A stretch of DNA of 64,000 nucleotides, taken from Meconema thalassinum (lineage: Eukaryota > Arthropoda > Insecta > Orthoptera > Tettigoniidae). Shown here piece by piece: positions 11,410 to 19,167 of the stretch (positions are counted from its first letter, which is position 1; every line of letters starts with the position of its first letter). Location: contig OX336388.2 in assembly GCA_946902985.2 (NCBI GenBank), forward strand, positions 223,408,467-223,472,466, read 5' to 3'. A model generated the notes under the pieces. The model was not told where the DNA came from and did no database searches. It worked only from the letters and a program-made list of their open reading frames with translations. The position numbers and the translations under genes were made by a program.

Positions 11410-12357
11410 TCACACAACATGTAGTTTATTGATCCAAGAATTAAACGTAGAGTTAAACCCTAACCATTTGACGTAGAGTTTATTTCCTTTTTGTTTCAAC
11501 ACTTTTTCCACAAGATAATGCTGAGGAAATGCTGTTTTCTGAAGTTCATGTAGATAAAATCTACCTTTTATGGGTTGATGGTTGAGGTCCTCGAGTAAAT
11601 AGGTGACTCGACTGTCCAAGTTGACTCGACGAATTCGAAATAGTTCAGTCCCCCACTGAGGCGTGTAGCCCTTATTGAAGGCAGACTTAAATTTGCTCAC
11701 ACGAACAAAATCCCCAATGTTCAGTCGGTGACGTTTAGGATCGGCTGTTTTTATGGGGTTAAACAGTTTATCCAATCGCTGAATATTTTTAGTCACGAGG
11801 CGTGGCTTGGTCCCAATCGTTCTATGTTTGGTGTCATTGTAACGTGACACTAGCTCAGGTAACATGTCCAACCAGCGATACGTGCCCTGAGCGGTAAACG
11901 CTTTCCACATATGGGTTTTCAATGTTCGGTTGAACCGCTCGACCTCACTGGCTTTGAGATTGCTATAGGTGGTATAATGGTGAATATCCTTAGATTTGAG
12001 AAAACTGGAGAAATCCTTGTTGAAAAATTCTTTTCCCTGGTCTGTTTGTAGCAGCTGAGGTTGACGTTTGGAGTGTTGAATAATATGTTGAAAGGCCTTA
12101 GTGACTAGTGGGCCAGACTTGCGACGCACAGGTTCAACAAAGGCCATTTTGGAATAGACATCAATGACGGTCAACATATAGCGTACACCGTCGTTAACGC
12201 TAGCATAGGGTATCATTTCAACCAAGTCAGCCTGCCAAAGTTCATCCACACCTCGTGAAATCACCTTGAGTCGCGGATAGTGACGTCTAGCTGGGCGATG
12301 CAACTCGTGAGCAATACCCATTTTAATGGGTGAGGGCTTAAACAATAATTTTGGCAT
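11410..12357 (-). CDS. INT: Polinton integrase (retroviral-type, with C-terminal chromodomain)
   Basis: DDE-family integrase that would insert the element's DNA ends into chromosomes, giving the 6-bp duplication seen here. With the start at 12357 it has 315 residues. The rve core runs from about residue 35 to 190, with catalytic D44 (WQADLVEM), D106 (QTDQGKEF) and E140 (VERFNRT). The last 35 residues (VEKVLKQKG, VKWLGF, then NSW) form a chromodomain, usual for Polinton integrases and thought to guide target choice. An ELHRPAR block precedes the core, as in relatives. The start overlaps the end of the upstream DUF8207-like gene by 20 bases in another frame; an alternative ATG is at 12321. The frame also stays open upstream of 12357, but that part is coded by the neighbour. 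No lesion is visible in the core. Confidence 0.93.
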   Translation of the reverse strand: MPKLLFKPSPIKMGIAHELHRPARRHYPRLKVISRGVDELWQADLVEMIPYASVNDGVRYMLTVIDVYSKMAFVEPVRRKSGPLVTKAFQHIIQHSKRQPQLLQTDQGKEFFNKDFSSFLKSKDIHHYTTYSNLKASEVERFNRTLKTHMWKAFTAQGTYRWLDMLPELVSRYNDTKHRTIGTKPRLVTKNIQRLDKLFNPIKTADPKRHRLNIGDFVRVSKFKSAFNKGYTPQWGTELFRIRRVNLDSRVTYLLEDLNHQPIKGRFYLHELQKTAFPQHYLVEKVLKQKGNKLYVKWLGFNSTFNSWINKLHVV

Positions 12358-13347
12358 TTCGAAGTTCTTGTTCAATTTCTTGAATTTCCCAATCGTGACC
12401 GGTATGGCCAGCTTGACGTGAGGCATGCAACAACTGTAGCCGCTGGACGAGCTTATTGGGATTGTGCCAGCTGGTAACATCCACAAGGGGTTTTAATGGT
12501 TTAAATGTCAATCCCGAAGCGGACACCTTACGACGAGTACTTTGACTGGTGGGAAACATTTTTGCAATGATGGTTTTATATTTTTGAGATATATTGGCAT
12601 TCACTTGTTGCGTGGGATCATACTGTCTTTTGTGAGCATGGGTATCCAATAAAATGGATTTATATTTGTCAAGATCCTCTGACGTATAATCATGGGAAGA
12701 GGGGGTCCGAGAAAAGAGCAGTTTTAACAGTCCTGGCGTTAATTTATAGTTGATGTTTTAATGACAGCTTTAGTACGAGCAAATTTAATGGATGAATCGC
12801 CAATTTTAAAACTATCATCCTCATAGCGAACACCATACGTGGTATCTGTGTTTCCAATAAATAGATCGGTGAAATAGGGTTCCAATGTTGATCCATAATA
12901 TTTTATTAAAATGGTTTTCAGTTGAGCTTTATGTTGAGGGGTGGCCAAGAGTTGTGAAAACGGAGACGCCCTGGAAGGGCAAGGTGTTTCGACCATGGCC
13001 AAGGATTTCTTTTTTCTCAAAAACTCTGCAAGGGGTGCGGCCTTTTTTTGAGGCGTAAACACTTGTTCCTCCTCATCCTCAACTTCACTAACACTAGTCA
13101 AATCTTCCTGTTCCTCTTCCTCTTCCTCAGGGTCCTCGTGCAGCGTCTGCGTGACTTGTGAAACGGTGGGTAGCGTTTCAGATGGCTTGAAAGAGGGTTT
13201 CAACATGGCTTTTAGTGGAGGTGCTAAATGTTGTTGAATAAACGAAGCATAATTTGCACGTGATTGTTTCAATTGACGAAACTTTTGGCGAATAGTATTT
13301 TTTGCTCTAATAATATGCTTTTTCAATTGACTCTCTGCTAACGCCAT
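12338..13347 (-). pseudogene. Polinton DUF8207-like protein, one frameshift
   Basis: A conserved Polinton protein of unknown function that habitually lies between the integrase and ATPase genes. The N-terminal part (12739-13347) starts with a basic, coiled-coil-prone stretch, then a Glu-rich acidic tract, then the YGVRYED and FKIG motifs. The reading frame ends early at 12739, but the family's C-terminal part continues in another frame: a TPGLLKLL motif, YTSEDLDKY, the THAHKRQYD block, and a final NKLVQRLQLLHASRQAGHTG followed by the terminal stop at 12338. The shift lies at a run of four A (minus strand) at 12756-12759, where one base appears to be missing. The family recognition is from memory of arthropod Polintons. 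The terminal block is sometimes mistaken for the start of the integrase. Confidence 0.75.
12756..12759 (-). other. Frameshift site in DUF8207-like gene
   Basis: A homopolymer of four A on the coding strand, at which the conserved reading frame changes. The upstream frame meets TAA 17-20 bases later, while conserved family motifs continue in the other frame. Confidence 0.65.
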
Positions 13348-13400
13348 GGTGTCTTGACAAATGACTTGCCGGGGAATGAGACAGGGCCTTAAATAGCAAT
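13348..13400 (-). promoter_or_regulatory. Candidate TATA element for the DUF8207-like gene
   Basis: On the minus strand TATTTAAGG lies about 40-50 bases before the start codon at 13347 and overlaps the ATPase stop codon. Similar spacing recurs before other genes of the element (see 15781 and 17873). Confidence 0.35.
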
Positions 13401-14088
13401 AAAATGATCAAACCCTAAGCGATACCGTCCTTGGTTGAGTTCACTTTGTTTGTCAATCACTAAACAGGCATGACGTTGAGTGTTCCAGCACTTGGCACAC
13501 AATTCTGTAAACATTTGAAAGGTCATATCCGGATTCACATGTTCATTATAAATGTGACGACTGTTCCTCTCGTCCTGGCGAAATAAAACAATGACATTGG
13601 CATTGTCACGAATCAACTGTTTGGACATTTTTGAATACGTTTGTCCAAGATAGAAGCAATCGATATGTTTGTGGCGACCCATGCTGAAATAGCTTTGAAT
13701 GATGCCTTGACGTTCAGTGGATACATCATCGAAAATCATGAGTGAATCAGGCTTTACCTCATCCGGTGAAATCACATTTTCTTGCATGGAATATGTAAAA
13801 TAACCCATATTCTCTTTTTGTAATCCAGACATGACTTGATCCAGAAACACGTAGAGGGGTTGGTAGAGAGATTTTGCAAAAATTTAATATATTTTGAAAA
13901 CGCAGACCATTGGGCGCTGTGATGAGCGTTAGCAAAAGATTTGTCTTTCCACAGCCGGAAGGCCCCACAATGATGCAGCGAATGGAAGATGGAAACAGTG
14001 AACCATGGCGTTGTTCACGTGATGTGGGACAGAGATGGGAAACCATGTCCCACACGGGGAATGACTCTTGCTGCTTAATAATCTTCAT
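13389..14088 (-). pseudogene. ATP: Polinton FtsK/HerA-type packaging ATPase, one frameshift
   Basis: P-loop ATPase that would drive genome packaging into the capsid, as the A32-like ATPases do in related large DNA viruses. The start at 14088 is the first ATG facing the divergent promoter. Residues 42-49 are the Walker A motif GPSGCGKT. The Walker B motif SLMIFDDV and the sensor-like FYLGQTYSKM follow in the second frame, and an RLGFDHF block closes the C-terminus. The two frames overlap, and the family signature KSLYQPLY is entered only after a shift at the A run at 13872-13875 (plus-strand TTTT), where one base seems to be extra. Combined length is about 230 residues, normal for this family, so only a single lesion separates it from an intact gene. 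Confidence 0.88.
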
Positions 14089-14180
14089 TTCAACTAAGGC
14101 TTAGACAGGCTAGCAGGCTGTCTATATACAGGACACCGAACCTTGTCATAGAAACAGTAGACTGGTACTACAGGTTGACG
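14089..14180. promoter_or_regulatory. Divergent intergenic promoter region
   Basis: The 92 bases between the start codons of the ATPase (leftward) and the fibre-like gene (rightward) are the only place where the two transcription blocks diverge. TATATA at 14123-14128 is a candidate TATA box for one or both directions. Inferred from gene arrangement. Confidence 0.5.
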
Positions 14181-14900
14181 ATGGATGTCTTTGGACGTGC
14201 GTTGATGGCCAAAGCTAGGCCTGTCCCCATACATGATCCTAAACAAGAAACAGATCCTGCTAATAAACACTATGTGGATAGGTCAGTAGTGCCACGTACA
14301 AAACAGGGAGATTATGACTTTAAGGGAAAGCGGTTAACCCATGTAAAACATCCTCAAGTGTCTACAGACGTTACTACGAAAAAGTATGTGGATAACAAAG
14401 TGTATGAGTTTTATGACAAAGTGCCCCAGCTTACGGTGAATGGCTATAGCGCTAATCACCATCGGATGATTCACGTGGAAGACCCGCAAGACGAAGACGA
14501 TGTTTGTACCAAGCGTTACGTGACCCATGAAATGAAAAGGCTTTATAAATTTATCCCATGTGTATTTTTAGTGTATTTGACAAATGATAAACCTGTGAAT
14601 GACAGAAACCATTTACCGCTAGTCCATGATCAGCACTTGACCTATGTGCTTGCTTCGGGTTTAAGCCACTATCGATTACACTATGATGGAACCATTCACA
14701 TCAAATATGCCATACCTGATGAGAACCATTTACAAATAAAGATAAATGGTCATAGGATGTTGATCCATGACCATGAAATGGTCAATGCAGGTGACGAATT
14801 ATCCTTTCACCTTATGTTGACATGGGATGAAAAGCAAGCGGGAAAAACCATAATCGATTTCCCACTTTATGTGGAATTGGAATATACAGCCATGAAATAA
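14181..14900 (+). CDS. Fibre-like Polinton protein with YVD repeats
   Basis: A 239-residue protein. The N-terminal half holds three related units about 38 residues apart: DPANKHYVD, DVTTKKYVD and DVCTKRYVT, each preceded by a D/H-P dipeptide 8-9 residues earlier. Phage and virus tail-fibre or spike proteins often carry such repeated Asp-x-x-x-Lys-x-Tyr-Val-Asp units near a trimeric stalk, so a virion fibre or receptor-binding role is a reasonable inference, not shown. The C-terminal half (from about residue 125) is beta-rich with no motif I recognise, and could be a knob-like head. I chose the ATG at 14181; the frame is open slightly upstream. It is the first gene of the rightward virion block. 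Confidence 0.75.
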   Translation: MDVFGRALMAKARPVPIHDPKQETDPANKHYVDRSVVPRTKQGDYDFKGKRLTHVKHPQVSTDVTTKKYVDNKVYEFYDKVPQLTVNGYSANHHRMIHVEDPQDEDDVCTKRYVTHEMKRLYKFIPCVFLVYLTNDKPVNDRNHLPLVHDQHLTYVLASGLSHYRLHYDGTIHIKYAIPDENHLQIKINGHRMLIHDHEMVNAGDELSFHLMLTWDEKQAGKTIIDFPLYVELEYTAMK

Positions 14901-14959
14901 CCATCTGACGTTAGTTGTGATTTACACTTTCTTGTGAAAGGTTGTTGGTCATTATCATC

Positions 14960-15432
14960 ATGGTGAAACAAAGGTATGCAGTGAGAAAGACTAAAAAAAG
15001 GACTTTGTCCTTGGCAAAGCCAGGGTTTTCAACATTCGTGGCCAAGCCCTTGCGAAAGAAAAAAAAAGAAAAAATAATGTATTGACCATAAGGAAAGCCT
15101 TTCGAGCAGCACAGAGACATGTTATTCCAAAACGTCGGCGACAGAGTTCAAACCAAGGGCGAGTGATTCCCGTCCCCAAACGAGCGGGATTTTTACCTGC
15201 ATTATTTGCCGGTTTGGCTGCTCTGGGTTCACTTTTGGGCGGTGCCAGTGCAGTGGCGAAAACCATTAAAGCCGCGCAGCAGGGCAAGCAACAACTCAAA
15301 GAAAATCAGCGACACAATGAAACGATGGAAGCGATTGCCATGGGGGCTAGAAATGCCAATTTAAAGCCAGCCTTTTATCAACAAGGATTTGGGATTTCAC
15401 CATTTCGAAATATTAAAAAAAAAAAAAATTAA
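14960..15432 (+). CDS. Small basic/hydrophobic virion protein (pX/pVI-like), probably frameshifted
   Basis: Two frames seem to make one gene. The first, starting at ATG 14960 (MVKQRYAVRKTKK), is very basic and stops at about 15085 just after a long A-rich stretch. The second (about 15067-15432) opens inside that A-rich stretch, continues basic (PKRRRQ), then has a Gly/Ala-rich hydrophobic segment (PALFAGLAALGSLLGGASA), an ENQRHNETMEAIA block and a Lys-rich end. This basic-hydrophobic-amphipathic order is typical of the small core or membrane-active proteins conserved in Polintons and adintoviruses, which recall adenovirus pX and pVI. The switch of frame lies in the A run at 15061-15074, where one base seems to be missing. 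Alternatively these are two separate small genes. Confidence 0.65.
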
Positions 15433-15470
15433 CCTCAGCCATAGCAAGACATGCCCTGACGCATCAACAA

Positions 15471-15833
15471 GTGGAAAGCTATGCTAAACAACTAAAGCTT
15501 TCTCATTTTCGAGGTGTGTTTATGCGAAACCAATTACCCCCACGACCCTGGAAACAGGAATGTGCTGTTGTCAATTTGGATGATCACCTAGGACCAGGGA
15601 CGCATTATGTAGCTTATGTCAAAGAGGGATCCACGGTATGGTACTTTGACAGTTTTGGGAATTTGCCCCCGCCCATGGAACTAGTGACCTATTTTGGAAA
15701 CAGGATCAAGATATATTATAATGTGAAACGTGAGCAAACGTTTAACAGCCAACAGTGTGGACGTTTGTGTTTATTTTTTTTATATAAGACGCAGCATAAG
15801 CAAAAACGCCACCAGTATGTCAGCAGAAAGTAA
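15471..15833 (+). CDS. PRO: Adenovirus-type (C5/ULP1-like) cysteine protease
   Basis: Maturation protease of the adenain family, which would cleave virion precursor proteins. Numbering from the GTG at 15471, catalytic residues are H45 (GTHYVAYV), D60 (WYFDSFG), the oxyanion-hole Q89 and the nucleophile C96 (QQCGRLC). The seven-residue Q-to-C spacing equals that of adenain. The family's FRGVFMRNQLP block is near the N-terminus. The true start is uncertain: the frame stays open back to 15417 (encoding LTSAIARHALTHQQV, which fits the family) but has no ATG, and it emerges from a 14-base A run at 15415-15428, where an indel could have displaced the start. The C-terminus overlaps the promoter and start of the minor capsid gene by 17 bases. 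Confidence 0.88.
   Translation: MESYAKQLKLSHFRGVFMRNQLPPRPWKQECAVVNLDDHLGPGTHYVAYVKEGSTVWYFDSFGNLPPPMELVTYFGNRIKIYYNVKREQTFNSQQCGRLCLFFLYKTQHKQKRHQYVSRK
15781..15788 (+). promoter_or_regulatory. TATA-box candidate before the minor capsid gene
   Basis: TATATAAG, preceded by a T run, lies 36 bases upstream of the ATG at 15817 and inside the 3' end of the protease gene. Confidence 0.5.
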
Positions 15834-16539
15834 AACGTTTACAGTGCATGGACGTGGACCTGAAGTCAGCCTAGACTTTTACCCTCCTATCGAATTGAGT
15901 GAAAAACCCTATGGTTTAGGACTTGTTTCTCTTGAAACGTACAATCGAATATACAACATACGTGAAAATGTAAACAACAAGTTTTACTATGATGATTCTG
16001 TGCTCACCTTGAACTCTGGTGGATACACGATCGATGACATTTATGAACACATTTATGTGGTGTTGATCAATCAATATGGTTTAAAGTCATTTCTCGACGG
16101 AACACACAAGTTTGAACTTGTAGGCAATACCAACACTCATCGCTGCAGTATTTTCTCTACCTTCAACATTGACTTTAAAACACATCCCGATTCCATTGGC
16201 CCATTACTAGGATTTAAACCACGTGTGTTGGAGCCCAACAAAAAACATGAATCAGACCATGAAGTGAAATTCATTGAGGACCATCATGTGTCGGTGACGT
16301 GTAATATTATTAGCCAAGTGTACACCAATCAAGAACCATCGCATTCGCTTTATGACTTTATTGTGACATCGCCCAATGGGTATATTATTCGTGAAAACCC
16401 TCCAGTGGTGCTTTTTCATTCTGTGGCTGTCGATAGTATTAGTAATATAACATTAAGACTGATCAATAGAGATCAACAACTCATTGATCTAGATTCTACC
16501 ACACCAGTGACTTACAAGTTGGTGCTAAAGCCACTATGA
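15817..16539 (+). CDS. mCP: Minor capsid (penton-like) protein
   Basis: A 240-residue protein that matches the Polinton minor capsid or penton family, predicted in published work to have a single jelly-roll fold and to occupy capsid vertices. Diagnostic blocks are DFYPPIEL near the N-terminus, YGLGLVSLETYNRIYNI, NNKFYY, and GGYTIDDIYEHI. The C-terminal region SNITLRLINRDQQLIDL is also typical of the family. The start ATG at 15817 follows a TATATAAG by 36 bases; the frame is open further upstream (15730), but that overlaps the protease. The stop codon overlaps the ATG of the next small frame (ATGA). The frame is intact. Confidence 0.9.
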   Translation: MSAESKTFTVHGRGPEVSLDFYPPIELSEKPYGLGLVSLETYNRIYNIRENVNNKFYYDDSVLTLNSGGYTIDDIYEHIYVVLINQYGLKSFLDGTHKFELVGNTNTHRCSIFSTFNIDFKTHPDSIGPLLGFKPRVLEPNKKHESDHEVKFIEDHHVSVTCNIISQVYTNQEPSHSLYDFIVTSPNGYIIRENPPVVLFHSVAVDSISNITLRLINRDQQLIDLDSTTPVTYKLVLKPL

Positions 16540-16724
16540 AGTTTGTGTATAAAGCAACAACACCGTCTAGGAATGGTGTTAGTTGTTTGCCACGTGAATA
16601 CACGTTAACATCTCAAGGCAAGCAGATTTTACAGCATTTGGGTTACCACGTCAACCCTCATAATGAATTCTATCCTAGAGATAGCGAACCACATCGAGGA
16701 GCAACCAGGAGTGGTAAGAATTGA
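16536..16724 (+). CDS. Small hypothetical protein, start overlaps minor capsid stop
   Basis: A 62-codon frame whose ATG overlaps the preceding stop (ATGA) and whose 3' end overlaps the first 62 bases of the major capsid gene. It is basic, with no motif I recognise. The tight coupling favours a real gene, but short length and lack of a known homologue leave it doubtful. Confidence 0.3.
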   Translation: MKFVYKATTPSRNGVSCLPREYTLTSQGKQILQHLGYHVNPHNEFYPRDSEPHRGATRSGKN

Positions 16725-17877
16725 TCTCCATTCCTATCAAGCTCAAACACCTGGACTCAATAACAATGATGAAATTCAATTTGTTATCAACAACCAAGAT
16801 ATTTACACCCTACCGCATGAAAGTGTCATTCAGATTGAAGGTCGGCTCACCAAAGCCGATGGCTCTACACCCACCACATCCAAGTTGGCCAACCATGGTT
16901 TGGCCTTTCTGTTTTCTGAAGTGCGGTATGTCATTAACGATATCGTGGTGGATAGCACTCGAAATGTGGGCATTTCCAGTGTCATGAAACTATACCCCTC
17001 TTATAGTGAGGAAGAAGGTAAAAGACTTTGCATGGCAGGTTGGTGTCCTGACTCGACCAATGACTGGATGGTACACACTGATGGAACCTTTACTGGATAT
17101 TTACCTCTTAAACTGATTCTAGGCTTTGCTGAAGATCACCAACGCATTGTGGTCAACGCAAGGCAAGTGCTTTATCTGGTGAGAGACAGGAGTGATAACA
17201 ATGCACTCAAGGGAGCCGACAATGCCCCCATCGATTCAAAAGTTCAACTACAACGCTTGCTATGGAAAGTGCCTCATGTGACCCTTAACGATAGCAAAAA
17301 ACTGGACATACTCAAGATGGTAAAGAGAGATATGCCTCTACCCATGGAATTTAGAAGCTGGGCACTCCATGAGTATCCGCTATTGCCCACTACCAACACA
17401 CACAGTTGGTCGGTAAAAACAGCTCGCTATACAGAGAGACCTCTCTACCTGATCGTGGGTTTTCAAACGAATCGCAAGTATCAACAAACCAAAGATGCCT
17501 CGCAATTTGATCACCTGCAATTGAGAAATGCACGTCTTTTCCTCAACGGAGCTGTGTTTCCCTATGAAGGACTGGATTTGGATTTTTCAAAAAATAAGTT
17601 TGGCCCTCTGTACGACTTGTTTTCTAAATTTCGATGGTCGTATTATCAAAAAGAGAACGGCCCCATGCTACTACCCCAAGCGTTTAAGGCAAGAGCACCA
17701 CTGATTGTCTTTGACTGTTCTTACCTGGAAGAGTCTGTCAAGCCATCCAATATCGACATTCGACTAGATTTTGAAACGCATGACAATGTACCAGCCAATA
17801 CGACGGCCTACTGTCTGATTATTCATCACAAACAAGTCAACTATTATCCACTGTCCAACCAAGTGACGAGTGTATAA
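16663..17877 (+). CDS. MCP: Major capsid protein (double jelly-roll)
   Basis: A 404-residue, intact protein matching the Polinton major capsid family, a double jelly-roll protein related to those of adenoviruses, virophages and other PRD1-lineage viruses. It would trimerise to form the hexagonal capsomers. Family blocks in order: NNNDEIQF, QDIYTLPHES, GLAFLFSEVRYVIN, GISSVMK, PLKLILGFAEDH, a FRSWALHEYPLLP motif at mid-length, QTNRK, DASQFDHLQLRNARLFLNG, and a C-terminal PANTTAYCLIIHHK. All lie in one frame, so this is the best preserved structural gene here. Its start sits 126 bases after the minor capsid stop. Confidence 0.95.
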   Translation: MNSILEIANHIEEQPGVVRIDLHSYQAQTPGLNNNDEIQFVINNQDIYTLPHESVIQIEGRLTKADGSTPTTSKLANHGLAFLFSEVRYVINDIVVDSTRNVGISSVMKLYPSYSEEEGKRLCMAGWCPDSTNDWMVHTDGTFTGYLPLKLILGFAEDHQRIVVNARQVLYLVRDRSDNNALKGADNAPIDSKVQLQRLLWKVPHVTLNDSKKLDILKMVKRDMPLPMEFRSWALHEYPLLPTTNTHSWSVKTARYTERPLYLIVGFQTNRKYQQTKDASQFDHLQLRNARLFLNGAVFPYEGLDLDFSKNKFGPLYDLFSKFRWSYYQKENGPMLLPQAFKARAPLIVFDCSYLEESVKPSNIDIRLDFETHDNVPANTTAYCLIIHHKQVNYYPLSNQVTSV

Positions 17878-17880
17878 ATA
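17873..17880 (+). promoter_or_regulatory. TATA-box candidate before the BIR gene
   Basis: TATAAATA overlaps the major capsid stop codon and lies 38 bases before the ATG at 17911, nearly the same spacing as the TATATAAG before the minor capsid gene. Confidence 0.5.
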
Positions 17881-17910
17881 ACAGCTCAACCCACGTCAAG
17901 CCGCTCAGTC

Positions 17911-18447
17911 ATGTCTTGCTTTAAAGCCTCAAGAGACGTTACATCCATGAATTTAAACTCTGAGGAACAACGTTTCAAGACTTTTGCCACATGGCCAGTG
18001 CCTTTCATAAACCCTCAAGCCTTGGCAGCCGCTGGATTCTACTATTTAAAAACAAGAGATGAAGTGAAATGTGCCTTTTGTCCCATCATCATAGACCAAT
18101 GGCAGGAGGGCGATGAACCCATGCAGGAACATCAGCGCTGGTCACCCACCTGCCCCTACCTGTGCAGAATGAAAGTGGGAAATATACCCTGTCATTCAAG
18201 CTATCCCTCACTTGTGTCTCTGGGTGATGAAAAAAAAACAAGTTACGATACATGTGGGCCGTATGGTATCCATGGTGCTTCGGTGAGCAGCTCACCATCA
18301 AAAACGCCTAGTTTAGAGACATTGGGACATCATCGGTGTTATGGACGTTACAAACACAAGAGACTATATTGTTGTATCAGTTGCTATCGTCCTTATCCTA
18401 AAATGAGAAAAGCCTGTAAGACGTGTTATGATAATAAAATGATGTAA
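17911..18447 (+). CDS. BIR-domain (inhibitor-of-apoptosis-type) protein with C-terminal CxxC pairs
   Basis: A 178-residue protein with one well-formed BIR domain at about residues 18-86: EEQRFKTFATWP, then LAAAGFYYLKTRDEV. The zinc ligands are C54, C57, H74 and C81, with the canonical C-x2-C-x16-H-x6-C spacing and the WQEGDEP..EH core. BIR proteins bind caspases or act in signalling and division complexes. Baculoviruses and several other insect DNA viruses carry them against apoptosis, so a similar role here is inferred. There is no RING finger. Instead the C-terminus has CCISC and CKTC pairs nine residues apart, which suggest a small zinc ribbon. It sits directly after the major capsid gene, in the same orientation and behind its own TATA-like element. 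The frame is intact, unlike several core genes. Confidence 0.87.
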   Translation: MSCFKASRDVTSMNLNSEEQRFKTFATWPVPFINPQALAAAGFYYLKTRDEVKCAFCPIIIDQWQEGDEPMQEHQRWSPTCPYLCRMKVGNIPCHSSYPSLVSLGDEKKTSYDTCGPYGIHGASVSSSPSKTPSLETLGHHRCYGRYKHKRLYCCISCYRPYPKMRKACKTCYDNKMM

Positions 18448-18594
18448 TTCTTTAATTCTTATTTTTGCATGCCCCCCCCCCCACTGTCCTACCCTAACCT
18501 TAATTTGAAACTAGCATGGCAGGTAAGTCCATGTCATGATCACACCTGATCGTCCGTCAGTCGTCAGTTGAACTTGGTCCAGGCAAGCGTCAAC
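18448..18594. other. Spacer with C12 homopolymer
   Basis: The intergenic gap between the BIR gene and the next gene contains a run of twelve C (18472-18483 or so), a likely indel hotspot. The region just after it holds no recognisable promoter element. Confidence 0.4.
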
Positions 18595-19146
18595 ATGTTG
18601 CGCACACTCATTGTGGATTGCCAAGGGTTTAAAATTGGTGACAACAAATTTATATTTAAACAAGTGGCCATGATCGATTGTACCACGTTTTGGATATCGC
18701 AAGCTACGCATTTGCTATTTAAACCACCCCATGCTTTTGATTTGTTGTGTGAAAAAGACCGTAAACAAACCCAGTGGATTGAAAATCATAGGCAACTAGA
18801 CTGGAATCAGGGAACCATTTCCTATAAATATTTGGACGTGGTCATGAAAGCACACTTGTCCTCGGCCAATGTGGTATTTGTGAAAGGTAATGAAAAACGT
18901 CAATGGTTGCAACCATTTTCGGCGTCTTACTGCCAATGTATCGACCTCATGGAGTTGGGCTGCCCCTCCCTGCAAACGCTCATGGATACTTGTTCCTGTG
19001 GCAACATTACCCATACAGCCCTATCACATGCGTGGCATCTCTTTCATTGGTTAACCACCCATGCCTGCTGGGAGTTGTTGAACAAAATTATAACTCAAGA
19101 TTTACCTGTGAATGACGCCAGTGAGATTTCTACAAGCGACGTGTAA
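18595..19146 (+). CDS. Uncharacterised Polinton protein (VDxQGF type)
   Basis: A 183-residue protein starting MLRTLIVDCQGFK, with FKPP, FVKGNEKRQWL, and a C-terminal CGNITHTALSHAW segment. I recall similar frames repeatedly in arthropod Polintons and in insect gene predictions without a known function. The opening hydrophobic strand ending in an acidic residue, together with a late H-x-A-L-x-x-A motif, loosely recalls DEDD-type exonucleases, but an acidic residue expected in the last motif is His here, so activity is doubtful and the link is weak. ATG 18595 was chosen; the frame opens at 18568 with a non-ATG codon. It is probably co-oriented and paired with the next gene. Confidence 0.6.
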   Translation: MLRTLIVDCQGFKIGDNKFIFKQVAMIDCTTFWISQATHLLFKPPHAFDLLCEKDRKQTQWIENHRQLDWNQGTISYKYLDVVMKAHLSSANVVFVKGNEKRQWLQPFSASYCQCIDLMELGCPSLQTLMDTCSCGNITHTALSHAWHLFHWLTTHACWELLNKIITQDLPVNDASEISTSDV

Positions 19147-19167
19147 ACATCTACAGCACGTGATACC

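Noticed and set aside
11120..11420. Minus-strand frames with Pro/Ser/Cys-rich translation
   Set aside because: They straddle the TIR edge and a purine-rich patch, overlap one another and lack any motif.
12338..12486. N-terminal extension of the integrase with a zinc-binding HHCC domain
   Set aside because: The NKLVQRLQLLHASRQAGHTG block fits the C-terminus of the DUF8207-like family and ends at a natural stop; the integrase frame upstream of 12357 has no family motif.
18400..18447. RING finger at the C-terminus of the BIR protein
   Set aside because: The Cys/His order and number do not fit C3HC4; only two CxxC pairs are clear.
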